The notes beneath the pieces are model-generated. The model had not been told where the DNA came from and made no database searches. It was given only the letters and a program-made list of their open reading frames with translations. From assembly GCA_002403855.1 (NCBI GenBank), contig DHIO01000021.1, forward strand, positions 1 through 5,249: 5,249 nt of DNA, given 5' to 3'. The position numbers were made by a program, and so were the translations under genes. Below, piece by piece: positions 1 through 4,012 of this stretch (positions are counted from its first letter, which is position 1; each line of letters starts with the position of its first letter). The DNA comes from Acidimicrobiia bacterium UBA4744 (GTDB taxonomy: Bacteria; Actinomycetota; Acidimicrobiia; Spongiisociales; UBA4744).

Positions 1-6
1 CCGTCT

Positions 7-61
7 GGTCACGCCCCCACCCAAACACCGGGGATTGTCACCCGGTGGTGCTGCGGGCAGG
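7..61. repeat. Intergenic hairpin repeat, copy 1
   Basis: This stretch is an imperfect direct repeat of 696-752. Both begin GGTCACGCC and then contain the same perfect hairpin: stem CACCGGG (26-32), an 8-base loop (33-40) and stem CCCGGTG (41-47). A GGGC-rich tail follows. Stem sequence and loop length are identical in both copies, while the loop and flanks differ. No T-tract follows the hairpin, so it is not a textbook terminator, although it could still stop or stabilise transcripts. The gene it might serve lies left of the window. Confidence 0.6.
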
Positions 62-130
62 TCCCTGGCGGTTCTCACGTTCGCTGCACGAATAGAACGC
101 TGCGAGAAGTCGCGGCGGTGCGGGTCGGTG

Positions 131-259
131 ATGGGAACGCCCGTCTGGAAGCCATCTGGTGGCGACGACAGCGAGGACCAAACCTGGCTGGCGGTGTGTG
201 GCGTAGCTTTGGTGATCGGAGCGCTAACCGTCAATGAGCGCAGAAAGGAGGACCGATGA
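131..259 (+). CDS. Possible small single-pass membrane protein (42 aa)
   Basis: A 42-codon reading frame starts at ATG 131, directly preceded by an in-frame GTG at 128. Its acidic N-terminal half (GGDDSEDQTW) leads into a hydrophobic stretch, LAVCGVALVIGALTV, and a charged tail, NERRKEDR, which together are compatible with one membrane helix. Its TGA stop overlaps the ATG of the next gene at 256 (ATGA), an arrangement typical of translational coupling. Against it: the Shine-Dalgarno is poor, and by hand count about 70 percent of its third positions are G or C, which looks lower than in the next gene. It matches no family I recognise. It may be a chance ORF in high-GC DNA; the operon-like junction is its best support. 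Confidence 0.3.
   Translation: MGTPVWKPSGGDDSEDQTWLAVCGVALVIGALTVNERRKEDR
246..251 (+). promoter_or_regulatory. Ribosome binding site for the NTF2-like gene
   Basis: AGGAGG lies 4 bases before the ATG at 256. This full Shine-Dalgarno match fixes the start of the SnoaL-like gene and supports its being translated. Confidence 0.75.
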
Positions 260-612
260 CCGGCGATCACCTCGAAGCCGCCGCAGTAGCCCTGCAGGCC
301 CTGGACGTCGAGACGCTGGTCGGTCTGTACCTCGACAGCTTCGTCTTCGAAGACACTGCCGCCGGGGAAACCATCACCACCAGCGACCGCCTGCGCGGCT
401 ACTTCGCAGCTCTCTTCTCGATGCCCGATGTGAGCTTTTCCGATGTGGTCTTCTTCCAGTGTGAGGACCGAGGGGCGGGGACGTGGGTGTGGTCGGGAAC
501 CAACCGGGAGGGCGACGCATTCTCGGTGAGGGGTGCATCGATCTTCGAACTCGCCGAGGGTGGGATCCGACGGGAGACCATCTTCTACGATCCCCGACCG
601 GCCCTCGGATAG
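256..612 (+). CDS. SnoaL-like / NTF2-like domain protein
   Basis: A 118-residue protein that forms a complete single-domain member of the SnoaL/NTF2-like fold, which is usually 110-140 residues long. An N-terminal helical part (residues 4-30, HLEAAAVALQALDVETLVGLY) is followed by FVFEDTAAGE, where such proteins place the pocket-lining acidic residues. After the RLRGYFAALF helix come beta-strand segments ending in GTWVWSGTN, GASIFEL and IRRETIFYDP. There is no signal peptide or membrane helix, so it should be cytoplasmic. The family includes polyketide cyclases, isomerases and many small-molecule binders, and nothing here shows which applies. The start at 256 is set by AGGAGG just upstream. 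The gene may be coupled to the small ORF at 131. It is followed by about 180 bases without a gene. Fold assignment is fairly secure; function is unknown. Confidence 0.85.
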   Translation: MTGDHLEAAAVALQALDVETLVGLYLDSFVFEDTAAGETITTSDRLRGYFAALFSMPDVSFSDVVFFQCEDRGAGTWVWSGTNREGDAFSVRGASIFELAEGGIRRETIFYDPRPALG

Positions 613-695
613 GCAACCAGATCTCGGAGTTCGCACCACACCCTGAAACAGAGAGGTTCGCTCCGCTCTGGCAGTGACCGGACCGCCGACCGCCG
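613..695 (+). other. Intergenic segment with two short inverted repeats
   Basis: This gap follows the SnoaL-like gene. CAGAG and CTCTG can pair around a 12-base loop near 649-670. GTGACC (674-679) can pair with GGTCAC (696-701) at the start of repeat copy 2, extending inward with GG/CC and one bulge. Neither hairpin is followed by a T-tract. They could end transcription from 256-612, but I cannot confirm it. I see no gene here. Confidence 0.3.
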
Positions 696-752
696 GGTCA
701 CGCCACCGCCCCAACACCGGGGATCGGCACCCGGTGCGACTCCGGGCGGCAG
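696..752. repeat. Intergenic hairpin repeat, copy 2
   Basis: Second copy of the element at 7-61. It starts GGTCACGCC and contains stem CACCGGG (715-721), an 8-base loop (722-729) and stem CCCGGTG (730-736), followed by a GC-rich tail. It sits immediately upstream of the promoter-like element at 760-794, so it may isolate that promoter from upstream transcription or may take part in its control. The identical stem with a changed loop suggests that structure is what is conserved. Confidence 0.6.
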
Positions 753-759
753 CGCCGCC

Positions 760-794
760 GACCCCTATCCCCGCCGGGGTGCCGGGCGTACGAT
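760..794 (+). promoter_or_regulatory. Promoter element, copy A (upstream of the 826 membrane protein)
   Basis: GACCCCTATCCCCGCC (760-775) is followed 13 bases later by TACGAT (789-794), a good -10 hexamer for high-GC actinobacteria. The same block, spacing and hexamer recur at 3952-3986 ahead of an unrelated gene, which argues for function. No TTGACA-like -35 sits at the usual 16-18 bases, where TATCCC or CTATCC lies instead, so an activator or a non-standard sigma factor may be needed. Transcription would start near 801, giving a leader of about 25 bases. Confidence 0.5.
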
Positions 795-800
795 GTCGGT

Positions 801-820
801 GGAGGGAGGGGGAAGGGAGG
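801..820 (+). promoter_or_regulatory. Purine-rich leader with ribosome binding site
   Basis: The segment between the predicted transcription start and the gene is almost all G and A. It ends in GGGAGG (815-820), 5 bases before ATG 826. The similar G-rich run at 3993-4010 occupies the same place in the second copy. Its three or more G-tracts could form a quadruplex in the leader, but this is only a possibility. Confidence 0.5.
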
Positions 821-825
821 TTGCC

Positions 826-1551
826 ATGGGGCTTGGCAGAGTCTTTGCGGTGCTCTCTGGGGTGTTCTGGATGCTGGTCGCGGCGGCGCTGATCGCTGGT
901 GCGGTCACCATCCTCACCGCCGATCAGGACGCCGACGACTTCTTTGTTTCCGACACCTATCGCCTGGAGCAGGCCTCGTTTGCGATCACCGGTGATAGTG
1001 ATGTCCTCGACAAAGCCCCTACCTGGTTTGTCGATTGGTTCGCTGATGTGGTGGACCTGCGGATCGCAGCCTCGTCCAGCACAGGCGGTGACTTGTTCGT
1101 GGGTATCGCCACCACTTCGGACGTGGAGGCGTACCTGGCAGATGTTGCTCACGACGAGGTCACCAGGTTGGATTTGGACCCCATTGACGTTGACTACCAA
1201 TCCTCCGAGGGAATCTCCGCCCCGGCTATTCCCGGCGGGGAGGGGTTCTGGGTTGCCTCCGTGGAAGGACCTGGGACGCAAACGTTGGATTGGTCGGTTG
1301 AGTCGGGGACTTGGTCGGTGGTGATGATGAACGCCGACGCGGCCCGCTGGGTGAGCGCCGATGTGGTGTTGGGGGTGAGGGTGGAAAACATCAATACCTT
1401 CATCTGGATCGGGTTCGGCGCAGGTTTGGGACTGGCCCTGACCGGGCTGGCGCTCTTCTTCGGAGGGCTTCGCGGTCCCAGGGAACGGTATGCCCGGCCA
1501 CCGGACCCAGAGCGTGGCGGTAGTAGAGAGGAGCATGTGGCCCGAACCTGA
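826..1551 (+). CDS. Two-helix actinobacterial membrane protein of unknown function
   Basis: A 241-residue protein. Helix 1 spans about residues 7-30 (FAVLSGVFWMLVAAALIAGAV) and helix 2 about 191-214. Between them lies a roughly 160-residue domain, probably outside the membrane, and a short charged Arg/Pro-rich tail (GPRERYARPPDPER) follows helix 2. The middle domain has FVGIATTSDVEAYLADVAHD (91-110) and GPGTQTLDW...GTWSVVMMNAD (148-171). I associate these motifs with uncharacterised actinobacterial membrane proteins, from memory only. No catalytic motif is visible. I chose ATG 826 over the in-frame ATG at 793 because 826 has GGAGG at 5 bases, and 793 lies inside the predicted -10 hexamer and would be untranscribed. 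The gene stands alone and shares promoter architecture with the lipoprotein at 4013. Confidence 0.8.
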   Translation: MGLGRVFAVLSGVFWMLVAAALIAGAVTILTADQDADDFFVSDTYRLEQASFAITGDSDVLDKAPTWFVDWFADVVDLRIAASSSTGGDLFVGIATTSDVEAYLADVAHDEVTRLDLDPIDVDYQSSEGISAPAIPGGEGFWVASVEGPGTQTLDWSVESGTWSVVMMNADAARWVSADVVLGVRVENINTFIWIGFGAGLGLALTGLALFFGGLRGPRERYARPPDPERGGSREEHVART

Positions 1552-1635
1552 AGGGCATCTCGTACCTCTCTGCCTTCCAGCCCGGAGCGAGCGAAGCTGC
1601 CCGGCAACAACCTCAGTCCCGGCCGACCAACCCGC

Positions 1636-1683
1636 CTGCCACCGTCCAAGCGTGGCAGCGCCCCGCCCCTCTGACGAGTTTTT
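1636..1683 (+). terminator. Candidate terminator after the membrane protein gene
   Basis: A perfect 7-base stem, CTGCCAC (1636-1642) with GTGGCAG (1652-1658), encloses a 9-base loop. TTTTT follows at 1679-1683. The 20-base gap between stem and T-tract is too long for a classical intrinsic terminator, so this is a weak call. Its position 85 bases past the stop at 1551, in a gap between convergent genes, fits the role. Confidence 0.35.
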
Positions 1684-1935
1684 CTAATAGGGATGGGTAT
1701 GGGGGTACTTAGTGAAACTCGGGCAGGTCGCAGAAATCCCCACGATCAATGCCGGTGGGCGGACGGCTGGCCGGTGCGACGGCCAGGCAAGAAACCGGGG
1801 TGTCTACCGGGTGACGGCCCGCTCGATATGTGCCGCTCGGCGCTATCCGGCGGCATGCTCGCTCTTGCGCCGTATTTGGTGCTCAGTGCGGGTTCGACCG
1901 GCCATTCATTGATCTGTCGGTGACCGGCGCACCGC
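1684..1935. other. Unassigned non-coding stretch between convergent genes
   Basis: About 250 bases separate the 3' ends of the membrane protein gene and the sigma-partner gene. It holds a 7-base stem CTGGCCG (1767-1773) with CGGCCAG (1780-1786) around a 6-base loop, and a 6-base stem TGCCGC (1831-1836) with GCGGCA (1850-1855). ACCGGG occurs twice close together near 1794-1812. Short reading frames exist on both strands, but none has a convincing ribosome site or a recognisable protein. The hairpins may end transcription from either side, or the stretch may encode a structured RNA or be a decayed remnant. I cannot decide. Confidence 0.4.
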
Positions 1936-2874
1936 CTAGGGAGCGAGTGGATAGACGTCGGATTGGGCGATGAACTCGTCGACGAGTTGCGACAGTTGGG
2001 CGACTCCCTCCGACGTGAACCAGTTTTCGTATTTCGGTGTCAGGAAATCTGGCACGTAGTAGGTCTCCAGAACCTCCGGGTGAGCCTCTTCCATCCAGGT
2101 GCCGAGAGCGGCTCCGAAGGCTTCCACGTCGTCCCAGTTCGAGTTGTAGCTTGTCCAGCCGGTGATCAGTCCTTCTTCGTTGAACGAATAGTCGGCTTCT
2201 CTGGTATAGCTCAGGCCGGCCTTGTCGCGGTAGATCGGATCGTCCAACGTTTCTACGCAATGCACTGTCCGGTCGATCAGTTCGCAGTCGGATAGCGTCA
2301 TCTGAGCCCCCCATGCCTGGCGTTCGGTCATGGCCTGCTCCATCTCGGGGCTGCCGACGACAACGTAGACGACGCCCCAGGGCCCTTCCACTTTGGCACC
2401 CTCGGCCCAGTAGGTGGCGTAGGCGTCGACGTCGGAGGTGTTCCAAGCGTCGATCACCGCGTGGACTGTGGCGATCTCCGCGTTCCCCTCGGGGGCGATC
2501 GTTTCCTGGTTCGCATTGCCGACCAGCAGTGCGATCCCGGCTACGACACCCGCCACCAAGATGACCGCTGCGAACGTAACGGCCGCCACTCTTCGTTGCG
2601 GCGTTCGCTCCGGGCGTCGATCTTCGGTCCGTGTCTGAGTGTCCATGTCTTGGCTCCCTTCGATCCTGAGGAGCTCGTCTTTGTGCACGGCCAAGGGGAG
2701 GTGCGGTTCGGGGAGGGCTGGTTGCGGTTCCGTTGGAGTGTCCGTGACCCTTCCCTCGCTGATCAGGAGGGCTAGCGGTGGACGCAATTCGCCGAAACCG
2801 GCTGGCAGCGCCTGTTCCTTGGGATGCGGGTTCGCGGCCATTACCTTGTGCAGCAGATCGTCACGGTCGGTCAA
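1936..2874 (-). CDS. ECF-partner membrane protein with outer NTF2-like domain (putative anti-sigma regulator)
   Basis: A 312-residue single-pass membrane protein. Residues 1-94 are hydrophilic and probably cytoplasmic, with a start, MTDRDDLLHKVMAANP, that I associate with actinobacterial ECF-linked membrane proteins. The membrane helix spans about 96-118 (AAVTFAAVILVAGVVAGIAL). The outer domain, about 132-312, begins VHAVIDAWNTSDVDAYATYW and contains GLITGWTSYN, suggesting an NTF2/SnoaL-like fold. C197 and C206 could form a disulfide. The start is a TTG, set by GGAGG at 7 bases and a TTGA overlap with the sigma-factor stop. This coupling makes an anti-sigma or sensor role likely, but no zinc anti-sigma motif (HxxxCxxC) is present, so the role is inferred. 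A second possible start lies at Met77 (2646). Confidence 0.75.
   Translation of the reverse strand: MTDRDDLLHKVMAANPHPKEQALPAGFGELRPPLALLISEGRVTDTPTEPQPALPEPHLPLAVHKDELLRIEGSQDMDTQTRTEDRRPERTPQRRVAAVTFAAVILVAGVVAGIALLVGNANQETIAPEGNAEIATVHAVIDAWNTSDVDAYATYWAEGAKVEGPWGVVYVVVGSPEMEQAMTERQAWGAQMTLSDCELIDRTVHCVETLDDPIYRDKAGLSYTREADYSFNEEGLITGWTSYNSNWDDVEAFGAALGTWMEEAHPEVLETYYVPDFLTPKYENWFTSEGVAQLSQLVDEFIAQSDVYPLAP
2654..2658 (-). promoter_or_regulatory. Internal ribosome-site-like sequence before Met77
   Basis: On the minus strand GGGAG stands 7 bases before an in-frame ATG at 2646-2644. Initiation there would give a 236-residue product that keeps about 19 cytoplasmic residues, the membrane helix and the outer domain, but lacks the N-terminal 76 residues presumed to contact the sigma factor. 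Confidence 0.35.
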
Positions 2875-3431
2875 CTCGCCACCTCCCCGCTTCCGAAGAA
2901 ACGGCCCCGAGCTCGCTCCTCCACCCCCAACTCGCCAGCCAGGCGATCAAGGGCCCGGTTGAGTCGCTTGGTGACCGCGTTAGGCGTGCACTGCAGAGCC
3001 ATCGCGAGTTCGTCGCGCCCCAGTTCCTCCCACCCCGCTAAGCGGATCACCTCCTGGTCGGCCGGCTTGAGGCGAGCCAACGCCGCCACCAGGTGGCGGA
3101 TCTCCTGATTCTGAACCACCTGTGGTTCCGGCTCATAGGTCGGATCGTTGTCCGCCACCCGCACACGGACCGATACGGTCTTCCAGCGGTTCACCGATCG
3201 CCGCTGATTAGCCACCACCCGGCGGGCCACCCCATACAACCAGGGCAACTCCCGGTCGGTAGGCATGTCAGCCCGTCGCCGCCACGCCACCGAGAACGTC
3301 TCCGCCGTCGCGTCCAACGCGTCCTCCCGGTTGGTTCTTCGGAGGCAATAGCGGAGCACGGCCTCGTAGTGGCTGGCGTAGACCCGTTCGAAGCGGCGCC
3401 GGTCACTCATCGTGCCTCCACCTCTCACCAT
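2871..3431 (-). CDS. ECF-family RNA polymerase sigma factor
   Basis: A 186-residue group 4 sigma factor, of usual size for the family, with sigma-2 and sigma-4 domains and no region 3. Sigma-2 covers about residues 13-82: FERVYASHYEAVLRYCLRR, then DALDATAETFSVAW (region 2.2, core binding) and LPWLYGVARRVVANQRR (regions 2.3-2.4, -10 recognition). After an acidic linker (VADNDPTYEPEP), sigma-4 covers about 112-165, with LARLKPADQEVIRLAGWEEL and the helix-turn-helix ELAMALQCTPNAVTKRLNRAL for -35 recognition. There is no C-terminal SnoaL extension. ATG 3431 has AGGAG at 8 bases; the alternative ATG 3410 (MSDRRRFE) has GGAGG at 4 bases and may equally be the start. It is first in a two-gene operon with the membrane protein at 1936-2874, its likely regulator. 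Confidence 0.92.
   Translation of the reverse strand: MVRGGGTMSDRRRFERVYASHYEAVLRYCLRRTNREDALDATAETFSVAWRRRADMPTDRELPWLYGVARRVVANQRRSVNRWKTVSVRVRVADNDPTYEPEPQVVQNQEIRHLVAALARLKPADQEVIRLAGWEELGRDELAMALQCTPNAVTKRLNRALDRLAGELGVEERARGRFFGSGEVAS
2882..2886 (-). promoter_or_regulatory. Ribosome binding site deciding a TTG start
   Basis: On the minus strand GGAGG, continuing as GGAGGTG, lies 7 bases before the TTG at 2874, inside the end of the sigma-factor gene. With the TTGA stop/start overlap it fixes the start of the membrane partner and indicates coupled translation. Confidence 0.7.
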
Positions 3432-3447
3432 GTGAGAATCTCCTCAC
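3424..3447 (-). promoter_or_regulatory. Alternating inverted repeats over the sigma-factor start
   Basis: Read on the plus strand, the five-base word CTCAC occurs at 3424-3428, its complement GTGAG at 3432-3436, and CTCAC again at 3443-3447. On the sigma-factor mRNA the middle copy, directly before ATG 3431, can pair either with the upstream copy, which overlaps the AGGAG ribosome site (3444-3440), or with the downstream copy just after the start codon. The first pairing (6-base loop) would hide the ribosome site; the second has only a 3-base loop. The stems are short, so regulation is a guess. Confidence 0.35.
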
Positions 3448-3509
3448 TATGTCAATGTCCGCAAGCCCCCAGAAGTGCCAAGAAAAACGACCAAACCGGC
3501 ACGTCCCCA

Positions 3510-3517
3510 ATCGTATA
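3510..3517 (-). promoter_or_regulatory. Candidate -10 element for the sigma-factor operon
   Basis: The minus strand reads TATACGAT, which contains the same TACGAT hexamer as the two promoters at 789 and 3981. It would start a transcript near 3503 with a leader of about 70 bases. No convincing -35 is found at 16-18 bases upstream. A perfect TTGACA (minus strand, 3455-3450) lies nearer the gene but has only a poor -10 (CATGGT), which would favour the downstream start at 3410. Confidence 0.25.
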
Positions 3518-3753
3518 GGCGGCAATCGGCGCAACTCTGCCGATATCGGGCCGAAGGGTCCTCCAGCTCGGGCAAGGCACGCACAATCACGGACACCCCA
3601 CCCCCACGGCCAATGCCAAGACCGAGAGATAGCCGGCAGATCGAGCGCGCCAGCCGGAACAAGCCCACAACTGTCGGTGGTCAACTCCCAGCCGGCCGAT
3701 AGCGCTGGAGGTGCCGCCATTCCCGAGCGCCCCGCAAGACAGGCCCGGTGAGG

Positions 3754-3868
3754 GTCGTGGACCTCGTGGACCTGAAAGCGACTCCCGGTCGCCCGCCGGG
3801 TTGACGTCCTGGTGGCGGAATCTATCCCGGTGTGATCAAACGTTCACGAAGTCCACGAGGTTCACAGA
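3754..3868. repeat. Inverted cluster of 9-base repeats
   Basis: Three tandem 9-base units related to GTYCACGAR run on the plus strand: GTTCACGAA (3842-3850), GTCCACGAG (3851-3859) and GTTCACAGA (3860-3868). Two units run the other way: GTCGTGGAC (3754-3762) and CTCGTGGAC (3763-3771), the complements of GTCCACGAC and GTCCACGAG. The two clusters form an inverted repeat of 17 bases with 15 matches (3757-3773 against 3849-3865), about 75 bases apart. This layout suits a DNA-binding protein that binds in arrays and loops the DNA. It lies 110-230 bases upstream of the lipoprotein's -10. Confidence 0.6.
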
Positions 3869-3951
3869 AATCGCCACCGTCGTGCGGCAAGCGGGCGGCC
3901 CGGCCGATGGCGGTAGGGGCAGGTACGGGAGGGTCGCTAGGTGGCGGCCCT

Positions 3952-3986
3952 GACCCCTATCCCCGCCACATCGCTGGGCGTACGAT
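3952..3986 (+). promoter_or_regulatory. Promoter element, copy B (upstream of the binding lipoprotein)
   Basis: GACCCCTATCCCCGCC (3952-3967), 13 bases, then TACGAT (3981-3986) have exactly the arrangement seen at 760-794. The first 16 bases are identical, and by hand count about 44 of the first 52 positions match, including the GTGGAGGGAGGGG of the leader. Transcription would start near 3993. As in copy A, there is no standard -35. Confidence 0.5.
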
Positions 3987-3992
3987 GACCGT

Positions 3993-4010
3993 GGAGGGAG
4001 GGGAAGGGGG
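3993..4010 (+). promoter_or_regulatory. Purine-rich leader and ribosome site of the lipoprotein gene
   Basis: GGAGG occurs at 3993-3997 and 3997-4001, and AAGGGGG at 4004-4010. The second GGAGG is 11 bases from ATG 4013; AAGGGGG is 2 bases from it and 5 from ATG 4016. The two adjacent ATGs therefore cannot be separated by spacing alone. Confidence 0.45.
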
Positions 4011-4012
4011 CG

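Larger units (their letters stand above)
3448..3951. other. Divergent intergenic region
   Basis: About 500 bases separate the sigma-factor operon (minus) from the lipoprotein gene (plus). Short reading frames on both strands are rich in Arg and Pro, lack ribosome sites and resemble no protein, so I regard it as non-coding. It holds the candidate minus-strand -10 at 3510-3517 and the 9-base repeat cluster at 3754-3868. It also has a TTGACG (3801-3806) with TATCCC 16 bases later, a poor plus-strand promoter match. Its length suggests regulatory DNA or a lost gene. Confidence 0.45.

Noticed and set aside
793..825. ATG at 793 as the start of the membrane protein
   Set aside because: It lies within the TACGAT hexamer shared with 3981-3986 and has no close ribosome site, while ATG 826 has GGAGG at 5 bases.
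1194..1649. A 151-codon open frame on the minus strand
   Set aside because: It is mostly antisense to the membrane protein gene, has Ser/Pro/Arg-rich composition and no ribosome site.
1891..1897. GGTTCGA resembling a tRNA T-loop
   Set aside because: The flanking bases do not form the 5-base T-stem, and no acceptor or anticodon arm could be found at the right distances.
1883..2446. A 187-codon Arg-rich minus-strand frame
   Set aside because: It overlaps the sigma-partner gene on the same strand in another frame and reads as a typical out-of-frame Arg/Gly-rich translation.
3650..3690. A GGAAC word as an ECF-type -35 element
   Set aside because: The following GTC words lie at the wrong distances (12 and 19 bases rather than about 16-17), so no ECF-type promoter is supported.
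3449..3751. A 100-codon plus-strand frame in the divergent intergenic region
   Set aside because: It has no Shine-Dalgarno, Pro/Arg/Ser-rich composition and no recognisable domain; the region looks regulatory.
3839..3844. AACGTT as the core of a LacI-type operator upstream of a sugar-binding gene
   Set aside because: Beyond the six-base core the flanks are not palindromic; the 9-base repeats explain this sequence better.
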